From: Silene conica
Taxonomy: Eukaryota > Streptophyta > Magnoliopsida > Caryophyllales > Caryophyllaceae
NCBI GenBank assembly: GCA_029255685.2
Contig: CM055318.2
Span: 67,861,136 to 67,925,135, forward strand
Direction: 5' to 3'
DNA length: 64,000 bases
A model generated the notes under the pieces. That model had not been told where the DNA came from. It saw only the letters and a list, made by a program, of their open reading frames with translations, and ran no database searches. This document shows positions 48,009 to 59,837 of this stretch, piece by piece. Position 1 is the first letter of the stretch; the number at the start of each line of letters is the position of its first letter. A program made the position numbers and the translations under genes.

Positions 48009-48428
48009 AATTTCATGTTTATGAATTTATATAAAAAATGTTACGTAATATTTCTTAAACTACGTTATCAGGTATTTATTAGAATTGCAGACGGTTATTT
48101 CTCAGGAAAATTCATAAATGAAATTGCGGTTTATTCTAAAATTTTAATACCATAAATCGTTTTAATGTTAAAACAATTGTGCAAATTATTAACTATCCAC
48201 AGGTATATTCAATCCCGTTATTAATCATTACGTAAAATTTACGGTTTATTTTTGTAAAATCATAGTTGTGCAAATGAATTACGCAATTTTACACGAGTTT
48301 TTCGTAAAATTTCATGTTTATGAATTTATATAAAAAAAATGTTACGTAATATTTCTTAAACTACGATATCAGGTATATATTTAGATTTTCAGGCGGTTAT
48401 TTCCTAGGAAATTCATAAAAGAAATTGC
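48009..48428. repeat. Two-copy repeat of about 125 bp
   Basis: AAATTTCATGTTTATGAATT, then AAATGTTACGTAATATTTCT, then GGCGGTTATTTC..GGAAA-TTCATAAA-GAAATTGCGG occurs at 48009-48130 and again at 48306-48429. Confidence 0.72.
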
Positions 48429-48889
48429 GGGACCCACCTGAGAGAATTAAAAAAAAAAATCACAATTGCATTGATGACGTGGTGCGTCGAGGGCTTCTGA
48501 AATGATTTAGTAATTATATAGATAAGATTGTGAGCGATTTTAGAATATTTATATATTCTAATTGCAGTAAAATCAAATTTTAGAACAATTGTTGAAATCG
48601 GAAAAATCTAATTGCAGTAAAATCAGAACCCTGTAGTGAGTTGATTTTTGGGAGAAGAGGTTGATTTTTGGGGATTTTGGGTGTTTTGGTTTCTCTCTCT
48701 TGTTGTTTTTATGGGAATGGTATAAATGAGAAGAGTATATTCATAATAAATATGAAAAATGTGTATAATTGAGTAAAATGATGTGCGAGATTGAACACGT
48801 CTGTTTTTTCAAAGGAAATGAAAGATGATAGAGATATGAAAGATGATCAGATGGCGGGCCATCCTTTTTCAAAGGAAATGAAAGATGAT

Positions 48890-49425
48890 CAGATGGCCCA
48901 GGCCCGATGGCCCGACCCGGTCCAGCCTGATTTTTTCTCGGGTTTGGGCCTAATATTTTGGCCCAAAAAAACCCGTGGCCTGGCCCAAAAGAAGCCCGAT
49001 ATAAATATAGGGCCGGGTTTGGGCCAACCTAAAGGCCCGATTTTTGGCTCGGCCCAACCCGAATTTTTATTTTTCAAAAGAAAAAGTGAGAAAATTGGAA
49101 TTGTATATCAGATCACACTAATAATTTAATATCATTAATACATTGAATTATCAACTTTGTGGTACTATGGTATTATTCTCCTGACCAAAAGACCAGAAGT
49201 CAAACACCTAAGACTTAAAAATTTTATTTTGTTGATAATAGTTTGTTCGCATATCCATTTTGTTGATTATTTCGTATTGTATTATTTTGGCCCGAGGCCC
49301 GAGGACCATTATATCCCGAACAATTATGGGCCTGAGTCAAAAAATATGGCTCACCTTTTCGGCCCGGCCCGGCCCACGCCGTTTAGTTAGCACAGGCCCA
49401 ACCCGGCCCATGATCAGGTCTACAT
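48890..49425. repeat. GGCCCG-rich repeat segment
   Basis: GGCCCGA, GGCCCAA and CCCGACCCGG recur at both ends of this segment (48893-49070 and 49290-49425), with AT-rich sequence between. The ends GATCAGATGGCCCAGGCCCG and GGCCCAACCCGGCCCATGATC are loosely inverted, as in some hAT-like plant repeats. No target duplication is clear. Confidence 0.4.
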
Positions 49426-49766
49426 TAACCCTATTAAAGCAGTCATCCATTCAACTTGTACTAATTCCAAACACCTATCACAGATTCACAGATGACATAC
49501 TCAAATACCTGATACCACCGCAAATTTTACAATGACATAACAATATTACCAGAAGTCGGCTGTAAAACCCGATAAAAGTAACAATAATAACCTTCAAGTT
49601 CCAAAATCCCACCAATATTTACACCATTTCAGCACAAGATTACACCTCTAGTCAATCATTAACAACAAATTATTAAGAAAAACATCAAATAATTCACAAT
49701 CAATCCCGCCACCAAATTAACACGAACAACTAATCAAAAAATTAATGTACAGAAAATAGCCAGCAT

Positions 49767-50120
49767 TCATGTGTACAACTTAATACGAGATTTGCGTTTG
49801 AGAATATCAGTCTCACATCTCACATCAGCTGCAAACCCATCCTCATCGAGGTACTTATCCTGCTGTAATTTCTGATTGATTGTAGCAAAATCCATTGGAT
49901 TCTTAACCACTCGAAAATAGTCACCAGCCGTATGGCCCGTATGTGGATCCACCTTATGAAGGAAATGCACACTCCATTTTTGCTTCATAAGTTTAGTAAG
50001 AATACCATAGCAATGTTCCAACTTCGATCTCTTGCTTAACGAACATTCAAAAGAAACTTCGATTTTACGCTTCTTATTCTCGGTTTTTGGCGGGTATCTT
50101 ATCCACAGTGTTTTGGTCAA
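49767..50120 (-). pseudogene. Bromodomain gene fragment (GTE-like)
   Basis: The 117-aa frame contains a recognisable bromodomain start: LEHCYGILTKLMKQKWSVHF, then the conserved DYFRVVKNPMDFATINQKL and FAAD, as in plant GTE transcription factors. After GCAGAT at about 49820 a GTGAGA donor-like sequence follows and homology ends. The expected next exon is not found before 49430. A basic segment (KKRKIEVSFE) precedes the domain. The Tat LTR begins just beyond its 5' end. It is most likely a captured or truncated exon. Confidence 0.65.
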
Positions 50121-50139
50121 AAATTACCAAGTTAGTTTA

Positions 50140-50656
50140 TGTAAGGTTATAGTGATCTTGTGACAAGGTTGATTATTGATTATGGATGACAAACTATAGA
50201 GTAGAAGAAATAAAGGAAGAATTGTTATTATTCTTGCTGAATTGCCTAAGTATTACAACGTTGGGAGGGTGTTCTTGCTGAAATGCAAGGGGTTTTCCTA
50301 AGTGGTCTCACTAGGTCGGATATTGGGTGAGGTCACATAATGAATGAGCCTCCTTATTTATAGTACATAAGAGCATATAATGACCATTGGTTAAAGACTG
50401 TTGGGCAGGGCCCAGCCGTTATATTAACAATAGTCCATTCCTAACATTTGCATATTCTAAGTAACTGGGCCAGTTTGGTGATCAACTTGCATTTGGGCCA
50501 AATAGCTTCTCCAACACACTTCTTATTTGTGCTTCTTTATGATAGCAAGTTTGTGGCTGAGATTTCTCCTTGCTCTTGATCCGTGAGACTTCAGATGCTC
50601 CATTGCCTCGCTGCCACGTGTCGTGGGCCAAAAGGTGCTAATTTTGGGGCCCAACA
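50140..50656 (-). repeat. Tat element 2, 3' LTR
   Basis: On the minus strand the LTR starts TGTTGGGCCCCAAAATTAGC at 50656, directly after a purine-rich tract at 50657-50675. It contains TATAAATAA at 50354-50362. The low-coordinate end cannot be fixed without the 5' LTR, which is outside the window. Confidence 0.65.
50354..50362 (-). promoter_or_regulatory. LTR TATA box
   Basis: TATAAATAA on the minus strand (context ACTATAAATAAGGAGG) lies in the middle of the LTR, where the U3/R promoter is expected. Confidence 0.6.
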
Positions 50657-52221
50657 TTAGCCCCCAATTTTCGTGTAAGTTTGCTTGCGCGGAAATTCAG
50701 TTACCCTTGTTTTTGCTTTGCTTCGATTTTCGCTCCCGCCAGTAACTGTTCATATTCAATCCCTTAATTAACCCCAACCACCTTACTTAAATCCCTTTCA
50801 TCTCTGACAAATTTTTCAACTTCTCATTTCACTTTTTTCAGAAAATCCTTTATCTCCTCATTTCTCTCTTTCCGACTTCCTTCCGCTCACCGATCGTTTC
50901 TCCAGGTACCATCTCCGTTTTCCTTTCAATCTTTACTTCTTTTAGCAATTATGGGTGATGATTTATTCCCTTCTCAAGGTCTCCTCTCCCCTTTACATTC
51001 CTGCAACTCCATCTTCAAACCCTCTGATATAACTGCCATTAGAGGGCAATTTCACTTTGACGCCGGGGTGAACATTCATGTTCCGACGGTCGGCCAGAAG
51101 GCCGACTTCCGTCGTCCTGGGTGGACTTGCATGTACCTCTACCCTTTCTCATTGGGTTTGAGGTTCCCTTTTCCAGACCTTGTATGTGAATTTCTTCACA
51201 CCAACAAACTTCCTATGTGCCAAATCAACCCTTATGCTTGGCGGACCATCCTGCCGTTAAGCAAAATAAACAAAAAGTACGATATGGGAATTACAATGGG
51301 CGATTTTGCTCACCTTTTTGCCGTGCGGGCTTTGGGTCGTGGTCAATTCACGATTCGGGCCCATAAGAGTGATGAACACTGCATAATCTTTCCTCCGAAA
51401 CCCAAGCTAGGATGCTGATTGGTTTCGGAGCTTCATCTTCGTGAAAGTAAACACATTGCCCCATCCACATGACTACATCTATACCCAATGAAGGGCTTCA
51501 ACAGGTACTTACTTTTGGTTACCTTGTTGATTCCTTTTGTTGCTCACCATCTTACTGCTTTTTCCTGCAGATTTGCCCAAAATACCTCCTGCTGCTGACG
51601 AAGAGGTGTCCCTGTCAAAGCTGTTTGGCCTGGAACCTGCGTGTCGTTCTTTTAACTTCTTATTTGGTTATACTAGTTTGGAGGAAGAAAGGGAGATGTC
51701 TACTGGTAACTCCTTTCCAGCCTGTATTTTTGCTTAGTTGAATTTTATTTCTTCCCTTTTCTTACTCTTTTGCCAAACTTTAGACTCTACCAGGCCTGTG
51801 ATGACTCCGGCCATGATGATGGTCCAGAGGAGGAGGAAGACTGTAGCGGGTGGGCTTAAGGCTCCTTCTAAGAGGAAGGCAGAAGCGACTGGTGTTGAGT
51901 CTTCTGCCAAGCGGTTGGAGCCTTCATCTTCTTCTGATGACGTGACTATTCTTGCTGCCCCTTTGTCCTCCTTGCCTCCTTTAGGCCTTCCTACACAGAC
52001 GAGGGCCTACTCCTCCTTGGTTAAGAAGGAGCCGTTTGGATCTGGGGCTGGAGGATCAGGTACCAGGGTAGAGGATGCTGGAGCCGGGGATGAGGTGAAT
52101 GATGTTATGTCTGACCTTCCTGAGGATGTTATCAGATTGCCTGTTGGGTTTGGATGTACTGCAGGAGTGCCTTGCTGGCCTACTTTGAAGAGAGCGCTGC
52201 TTCCCAGTGTAAGGACGTACC

Positions 52222-53221
52222 TGTGGGGAATAAAACGTGTATTCACCCTATACTTGCAGGATTATAATGAAAAATACAATCGTGAATATGGTCATAAGAT
52301 TAAAAAGATATGAAAAAGAGTACAACCTTTAGTCCTTGCGCGAAAGGCCTAAGAACAGGAATTAACACAAATTCCCTCCTATAACTTGCACCCAAGACTT
52401 AGAATGAGACGTTGCCGCGTGTGCTAGAAATCCTCTCCAACTGCCTTGCAATATTGGGAGAGCCTTTTGAGTTTTAGATGTGAGATCTGGGTTATGGGAG
52501 AAGAATGCTCTCAAACCCTAATTTTCTTGAGATTTGTTTAAACAGTGAAACAAGAGTAGTCTGACAAAAGGAGAAGTCTCCTCCTTTTGTAATACTGGCC
52601 GGCCGAATAGGGTTTGGGTAGGAGTGGGCTTATTTCCACTCTTACCTTATTCCTTTGCGTGATTCGACCCGTTTTGCTAAATATTATTCGCGGGATTTTT
52701 AATTATAAATCGCACACATGTTATCAGATATTAATGCAGTCGATGTATTAATAATGGTCTGATAAAATTACGATATTGTATAATTACCCAAATTAATATA
52801 TCCGTTTATATTAATACGCGAAATCAATATTTAATTAAATATAACTGCTTATATTTAATTTTACGAATTAAACATGTAATCCGTATTAGCTAAAATTATT
52901 TAATTCGTATTAAATAATAATCTCAATATCTTATTGACTAATTTAATAGTCAATACCTCTGACTAACTGTTTAGTCGTATCCGGCATAAATGTGATTGTA
53001 TTTTTATACCTTCACATCTCTCAAACGTGTCCTATAGGTGTGACGTATAGGGACCAGTTGATCACCGCCATCCGTATGACAATAACGTCAAACTTATCTA
53101 GCAAGCCAACCGTTATTGATAAACGTGGATCAACTGGTAATAATACAAAAGTATGCCCTTGTGATCCTTTAAGAGATTTAGTAAGTCATTGTACTAACTG
53201 TCAAGGACACCAGCCCCAACA
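52222..53221 (-). repeat. Copia 2, 3' LTR
   Basis: On the plus strand it begins TGTGGGGAATAAAACG and ends CAGCCCCAACA. A purine-rich CAAGTGGGAGAT precedes it on the minus strand. Confidence 0.92.
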
Positions 53222-54062
53222 ATCTCCCACTTGTCCGTACAAGGGTATGTGCAATGACGTTATCACACTACATGTGGAGGACACAAGTCTCCAACAAACT
53301 CCCACTTGTCCGTATGTCATATCCTTTTAAAATTTCTCCCACTCAATGTAAGACAATTTGCAAATCCACATTCGCAAAGGTCGTATCTCACAAGCGATCT
53401 GTATCAAGAGTGGTTTCCCCGACTAGAGAGTAACTTAACTGATAAAACGAATTTGTATTCGAGCATGGCCATGCATTTCAGTTACTACTCCTCGAGTGGC
53501 CCTGAGAAATGATAAAATCCTGATAAGGGTTTGGATATTTCCCTCAACTCGAATCCTGCCGATATCGCGCAGCATGAAATAACCCAGAAAAAATCCTCTT
53601 GGCCCCTGTTACGGTGACCGTGGGAAAGAAACCAAAGTTACCCAAAAATCTGCCTTAATCTCAAGAAACAGTTGAAAGTCAAAAGACTCGACTCTAAGGA
53701 ACACTATGGAGGTCCTATCCACGACCTGGCACCCAATGTTGTAAAACATTTAGGACTCCATAACGCTGTCACGGGGTGTCCTACGAGATATCCGTATAAC
53801 TCGCCTTTGTGATTGGTCAGTCAGTCGTGTGACTTATGGCTCGTTGAACCCACCATCAACCAACGTCACAAAATGATTACCTGAGTTATCAGCTCAAGTG
53901 GGTAATCAAGGATCAAAACGATGTAATGTTAATCAGTTCACTTTGTGGTGTTCAAAATTGGCGTACAATTCCACATGAAAAACAAAACATTATATATCAT
54001 AACAATAAGGTTGAATAGAGTACACGAGAAAATGAATTATTACATGAATTCATAAAAGAGTA
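53222..54062 (-). other. Copia 2, 3' non-coding interior
   Basis: This lies between the RNase H stop and the polypurine tract. It contains CTCCCACTTGTCCGTA twice and a block shared with the gag-only copia. There is no gene. Confidence 0.65.
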
Positions 54063-55412
54063 CTACAACTTAGGAACACATCCGATTCCCATGGAATGAA
54101 TGTGCCCTTCATGCTTATCACGTGGTAATGCTTTTGTGAGAGGATCAGCTATGTTGTCATCCGTAGCGATCTTATCAATGAAAATCTCCTTTTGCTCCAC
54201 GTAATCTCTGATTAGATGAGCTTTCCGTTGTACATGCCTAGCCTTGTTGCTAGACTTATGCTCCTTAGCTTGGAAGATGGCACCTTTATTATCACAATAA
54301 ACGGTGATTGGGTCATTCGAACTAGGCACTACTGATAGTCCTTGTAAGAATTGACGCATCCATATTGCTTCCTTAGCTGCTTCTGAGGCGGCGTAGTACT
54401 CGGACTCAGTCGTAGAATCTGCTGTAACACTCTGTTTAGAACTTTTCCAGCTGACAGCAGCGCCATTAAGAGTAAAAACGAATCCGGACTGAGATTTCGA
54501 GTCATCTCGATCCGTTTGGAAGCTAGCATCTGCGTAACCCGTGGCGCAGAGCGTTGAGTCGCCTCCATAAGTCAATCCCCAATCTTTAGTCCTCCGTAGG
54601 TACTTAAGAATGTTTTTCACGGCCATCCAGTGTTGTTCACCTGGATGAGCTTGGAATCGACTAGTCATACTCAATGCATATGCAACGTCTGGACGTGTGC
54701 ATATCATGGCATACATGATCGATCCTATTGCCGAAGCATAAGGAATCCGACTCATGCGCTATTTCTCTTCCAATGACTTAGCTTCTTGAGTCTTGCTCAA
54801 GTGAAGCCCAGGAGTCATAGGAAGGAACCCCTTCTTGGAGTTCGTCATGCTGAATCTCTCTAGAATCTTATCTATATAAGACTCCTGACTGAGAGACAAC
54901 ATCCGTCGTGATCTATCCCTGTAGATACGGATGCCCAAAATTCTTTGTGCCTCTCCCAGATCTTTCATCTGGAAATGGTTTTTCAACCTTGCTTTAACCG
55001 AAGATAAGAGAGGTATGTCATTCCCATTCAAGAGTATGTCGTCGACATACAGTACTAGGAATACAATCTTGCTCCCACTCGACTTGATATAGAGACATGG
55101 TTCCTCGACTGATCGAATGAATTCATTCTCTTTTATCACTTGGTCGAAGCGATGATTCCAACTCCGCGATGCTTGCTTAAGTCCATAGATGGAACGCTTA
55201 AGCTTGCAAACTTTCTTAGGATGTTCAGGATCAATAAAACCCTCGGGTTGTACCATGTACAACTCTTCCTCCAAATAACCGTTTAAGAAGGCGGTTTTAA
55301 CGTCCATTTGCCATATTTCATAGTCATGAAATGCGGCGATCGCTAAGATAATCCGAATGGAACGTAGCATGACTACGGGTGCAAAGATCTCATCGTAGTG
55401 CAAGCTTGGCAC
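54063..55412 (-). pseudogene. Copia 2 reverse transcriptase and RNase H
   Basis: The RT part (55412-54759) carries WQMDVKTAFLNGYLEEELYM, the catalytic VLYVDDILL and SIYGLKQASRSW. A TAG at 54759 interrupts it just before MSRIPYASAIGSIMYAM. The RNase H part (54755-54063) has YADASFQTD, TTESEYYAASEAAKEAIWM and CDNKGAI. It ends normally after the DPLTKAL motif. Only one in-frame stop separates the two parts. Confidence 0.9.
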
Positions 55413-55454
55413 TTGGGTGAAACCTTTAGCAACTAGTCTTGCCTTGTGGATATC

Positions 55455-56225
55455 TTATTGTCCTTCCACGGCATGCTTTATCTTGTAAAGCCATTTGCAT
55501 TGAAGGGGACGTACCTTTGCAGGTAGGTCCACAAGATCCCACACGTTGTTCTCATACATGGAGTCCATCTCGGATTGCATGGCTTCTAGCCATAGCTTTG
55601 AGTCAGAACTGGTCATGGCACCTTTATAGGTTGTGGGTTCGTTACCCTCTAGGAGTAAGACGTCATCTGTATCATGTTCCTCGACCATACCAATGTATCT
55701 GTCCGGAGGAATAGAGACTCTTCCCGACCTCCTAGGTTCCTCAGGAATATCTACCGCAGCCTCGGTTGAAGGAACTGTTTCCTCCAATGGTTGCTCGGTA
55801 GTTGGTTCTTGAACCTCCGATAACTCGAAGGTTCTATTACTCGACTTGTTCTCGAGAAATTCTTTCTCTAAGAACGTCGCACTAGCCGCAACAAAAACAC
55901 GTTGTTCGGTTGGCGAGAAGAAGTAATGACCAAAAGTTCCCTTTGGATAGCCTATAAAGTATGTCTTGACCGATCGCGGGCCGAGCTTATCCTCGTGTCT
56001 CCACTTGACATAAGCCTCGCAGCCCCAAACCCGAATAAAGGACAAGTTAGGGACCGTTCCCTTCCATAATTCGTATGGAGTCTTGTCAACAGCTTTAGAC
56101 GGACTTCGGTTAAGTATTAGAGCGGCTGACAAAAGAGCATAGCCCCACAATGAATCAGGCACAACGGTGTGACTCATCATGGATCGAACCATATCGAGTA
56201 GAGTTCGATTTCTCCGTTCGGACAC
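55455..56225 (-). pseudogene. Copia 2 integrase C-part and RT linker
   Basis: It begins within the integrase (SERRNRTLLDMVRSMMSHTV, with the DDE glutamate in the SERRNR context). It passes through the GKG-type region (KTYFIGYPKGTFGHYFF) and the acidic linker (EPRRSGRVSIPPDRY). It ends at EMDSMYENNVWDLVDLP and a premature TAA near 55453. A frameshift at about 56215 separates it from the integrase head. Confidence 0.87.
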
Positions 56226-57109
56226 ACCATTAATTGTGGTGTTCCAGGTGGAGTCAACTGTAGCACGATGCCACAGTCTTTAAGGTGTTGATCAAACTCG
56301 TGTGAAAGATACTCACCACCACGATCCGAATGTAGTGCTTTAATCTTTCTACCCAGCTGGTTCTGTACCCGATTCTGGTATTCTTTGAACTTGTCAAAGG
56401 ATTCACTTTTATGTTTCATCAAGTAGACATAGCCATATCTACTCAAATCATCCGTGAAAGTGATGAAATACCTATAGCCTTCTCGTGCGTTGATCGACAT
56501 AGGGCCACATACGTCCGTATGTATGAGTCCTAATAGGTCGGCAGCGCGCATTCCAACACCTTTGAAGGAAATACGAGTCATTTTGCCAATGAGACATGAT
56601 TCACACGTGCCATATGATTCGAAATCAAAGGGCGATATTGCTCCATTCTGTATGAGCTGTTTTACGCGTTTCTCATTTATGTGTCCCATACGACAATGAC
56701 ATAGGTAAGTTTGATCTTTGTCACCTACCTTTAATCTCTTGTTATTCACATGTAATATCTCGGTAGTTTGATCTAAAACATAAATTCCATTCATGGAAAC
56801 TGCCTTGCCATAAATCATATTGTGTAAGGAGAAAATACAGCTATTATTCTCTATTACAAATGAAAAACCGAGTTTGTCAAGTGCAGAAACTGAAATAATG
56901 TTTTTGGACAAACTAGGAACATAATAACAGTTATATAAAAATAACTCGAATCCACTTGGAAGCTGGATCACGTATGTTCCCTTCGAGACTGCAGCAACGC
57001 GTGCTCCATTCCCGACACGCAGGTCCACCTCACCCTTGATTAGGGGTTCTTGGTTTCGGAGGCCCTGCACATGATTACATAGATGAGAACCACAACCAGT
57101 ATCAAGTAC
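56177..57109 (-). pseudogene. Copia 2 protease and integrase head
   Basis: The protease segment follows a TGA at 57110-57112 (VLDTGCGSHLCNHV is the catalytic site). Then come the pre-integrase zinc finger (CHCRMGHINEKRVKQL ... CESCLIGKM) and the first integrase aspartates (HTDVCGPM, ALHSDRGGEY). The frame shifts at the end, after LQLTPPGTPQ. Confidence 0.88.
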
Positions 57110-57112
57110 TCA

Positions 57113-58092
57113 AGTTCCGCAACTTGCATGGTTAATCTCAATCATGTGAATAAAAGAAGAAGAAGACATACCAACAGGAGTAACGCGGCCTGCCTTAATG
57201 TCCTCGCGATACACGGGGCATGAGCGCCTCCAATGCCCAGTCTTGTAGCAGTGGTGGCATTCCATGCTAGTATCCTTGCTCTTTGTCTTGCCCTGTGAGT
57301 TGCTCGACTCACCTGGCCCACTCTTAGTAAATCCTGGTTTCTTGAACCTGGGCTTACCTACTGCTAGGTCGCCCTGAGCTTTAGCCTTCCCTTTACCCTT
57401 TCCCTTACTGGAGATCATGAGAACATCCTGCTTCATGCTCCCACTTAATTTCAGATCCTTCTCAGTCTGTACGAGAAGGGAGTGGAGCTCATGAGGAGTC
57501 TTCTTCATGTCGTTCATGTAGTAGTTGGCCCTAAAGAGGGCGAACCCATCATGAAGCGAATGAAGCATTCGATCAACGATTATGTTCACACTGATCTTGC
57601 AGTTCAGGGTCTCCAGTTTCTCGATATTCTCAATCATGTTGAGAATATGTGGGCTAACAGCTTGGCCCTTCTGGAGTTTCGCCTCAAAGAAGCGACAGGT
57701 ATGCTCATAAGAAACGATTCTCGGAGCTTTCGAGAATTCGTTAGTGAGCGTGGTGAAAATCTTGTTTGCACCATGGGATATGAAGCGTCTTTGCAAATTT
57801 GATTCCATTGCATAGATGAGTACGTTCTTTATCGCACCCGCTTCCATGACGAAGTCGCTATGAGCGCGAACTTCGTTGGCTCTAGCTCCAGTTCTGGGTG
57901 TGCCGGAATGGGCTCAGTTAAATACTTAAGCTTTCCGTCAGCAATGGCAGCATTCCGTAGTGCTGCCTCTCAGTCAGAGAAGTTTGACCCATCATTCCTC
58001 AGTCTAGTTGACTGATTCATGGAGTCCATGAAGGCCTTAAGCCAGGATTCACGTGCTAGCTTGGCACTTGGCATTGGGTCTTCACCAGCCAT
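57113..58092 (-). pseudogene. gag: Copia 2 gag
   Basis: The ATG at 58092 starts MAGEDPMPSAKLARESWL. A TGA at 57970-57972 takes the place of the tryptophan expected in NFSD-W-EAAL. A frameshift near 57900 precedes the long intact part, which includes MEAGAIKNVLIYAMESNLQR, KGKGKGKAKAQ and the zinc knuckle CHHCYKTGHWRRSC near 57240. It is related to the gag of the gag-only copia, with the same order and spacing of motifs. Confidence 0.87.
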
Positions 58093-59837
58093 TTAGTTAT
58101 ACAGCAGTTTTAAATGAACGTGTTCTACACTGAAAAAGAAGATAAAACAAAAACCATATAAGCAACTCATTGTTGTGATTTAAGTCTATATTAAATTGAA
58201 ATTTAAACTCGTAGACTCAAGCATTTATATAATTGATCTCCCTCAAGAATTATATAAACGATCCCAAGACTCAATTTCCGTATATTGATAAGCCCACAGT
58301 TTGGCTAATTCCACCGTTGGAACTCTTGGTCTATAGATTTCTGTATATCCTATCTATTAGTCCATCTCAGTCACTAGATAGTATCGAGTGACCATGATGT
58401 TGAGATAAAATAAATCATCTGTTCCCACTTACCCGACGTAGAAGGGGTCATATTATGCCTACCGACGAAGAAGGGATTAATGGGAGGCTGATTTATAAAG
58501 ACTAATCCCAATTTTTGGTTATACGAGGAAAACCCCATCAACTTTTATTTATTCATATTTAAGTGAACTAAAAACTAGCATATACGTGAATGAATTAAAT
58601 AAAGTGATGGCTTTACATGTGACACGTGACATATGTATTGTCACAGAAAACTAACGCGTAACCTCTACATGAGTCAGTTTTCAGGCATGTTATAGGTGGT
58701 TTGATTTTTAGGCGGAATATGATGCAAGCTATTATCGATGAAAGCATAAAGATAAATGCAATAAACGTAAATAAAAGTCCTAGTGTGGCCTATCCTACCA
58801 AAATAAACATAAAACAACTTGGAATCCACCGTTGGACCCTAGAAGCTTGTCTTGATGTTCTATCTTGGTCCTTGCAGCGGGAGTGAGCATCCGGTCTCCG
58901 TCTTTGGTCTTCACAAAATTACTAATTTAAATTACAAATATAACCTATTTACATTCTAATTTAAATACAAAAGTAATTACATGGCAAAAACCCAAAACCG
59001 GAGATTCAAGATCTCAAAATTACAAGCAAGACTGTGTTCCATCATTACGGTAACACAATCTACTAAGGCCACACTAAGTTACAACCGTTTGCAAAAATTA
59101 AATACGTTATTGAAAGCATTCAAGACATTCACAAGACGATAAATAAAATGCATCAACTAAAATAAAATTCATTCATGACATAATACTGTTATTATGATTA
59201 ATAAATTTTTACCAAACCACCTTTTAAGATTAAAATTATGTGACTATACCGCTTTAATCACCAATTTTAATAAACATATAATCCATTATTTTAAACTGTT
59301 TTAAAACAATATATATCAAACGAGGGTGAACCGTTTCACAGAAATAATATACTATTTCCGTATACAGTATATTATTTTAGGCCATGTGAAAATAAGAAAC
59401 AAGTTATTTTCGAAAAAGAAAACCTGAAAGATGAGCACTCGACCGAGCAACAGGGGCACTCGATCGAGTGTCAGTGTCACTCGATCGAGTGCAGCAGGGG
59501 CTTCGATCGAGTGACTCGTTAAAACGCAAACGATGCACTTTGGAAATCTAAACAAGTTTATTTCTTGGATTTAAAACGTGTAAATCATAAATAAACAACA
59601 ACAAAAGATTCACATATTGCTAAAAATATCGATTAATTAACAATATGCAAATAAGAATCGAAAACAAGATCGATTACAACCCAAAAACCACACGCATGAA
59701 GCCTGGTACGAGGACACTCGATCGAGTGCTACAGACACTCGATCGAGTGTCGAGGCAGAATGCATCGAATTTCAAAATTTTAAATCTTACGAAAAGCACA
59801 ATTGTAAAATTTCATGGCCATAGGCTCTGATACCACT
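58093..59837 (-). other. Copia 2 untranslated leader
   Basis: This is a non-coding leader of 1.7 kb between the primer site and gag. It contains four full copies of the palindrome CACTCGATCGAGTG and several partial ones. Part of it (58250-58620) resembles the matching leader of the gag-only copia near 33800-34260, including a repeated TACCGACGAAGAAGGG-type phrase. Confidence 0.6.
59457..59749. repeat. CACTCGATCGAGTG palindrome cluster
   Basis: Perfect 14-bp palindromes lie at 59457-59470, 59478-59491, 59715-59728 and 59736-59749. Degenerate forms lie at about 59435-59448 and 59511-59521. Confidence 0.9.

Larger units (their letters stand above)
47421..49766. other. AT-rich spacer between transposon stacks
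   Basis: No gene is supported. The interval contains the repeats listed separately. Motifs AATTGCAGTA-AAT-AGAACC recur at about 47452, 48560 and 48607, and also on the far side of the Tat element at about 21405. This suggests the Tat element inserted in, or next to, a repeated sequence. Confidence 0.5.

Noticed and set aside
48791-49390. Open frames in the GGCCCG-rich segment
   Set aside because: They are low-complexity repeats on both strands, with no recognised domain.
52992-53330. 112-codon plus-strand frame, repeated at 60608-60904
   Set aside because: Both copies lie in the copia 2 LTRs and merely reflect the duplicated sequence.
59435-59749. CRISPR-like array
   Set aside because: The repeats are short palindromes with irregular spacing inside a plant retrotransposon leader; there are no uniform spacers and no cas genes.
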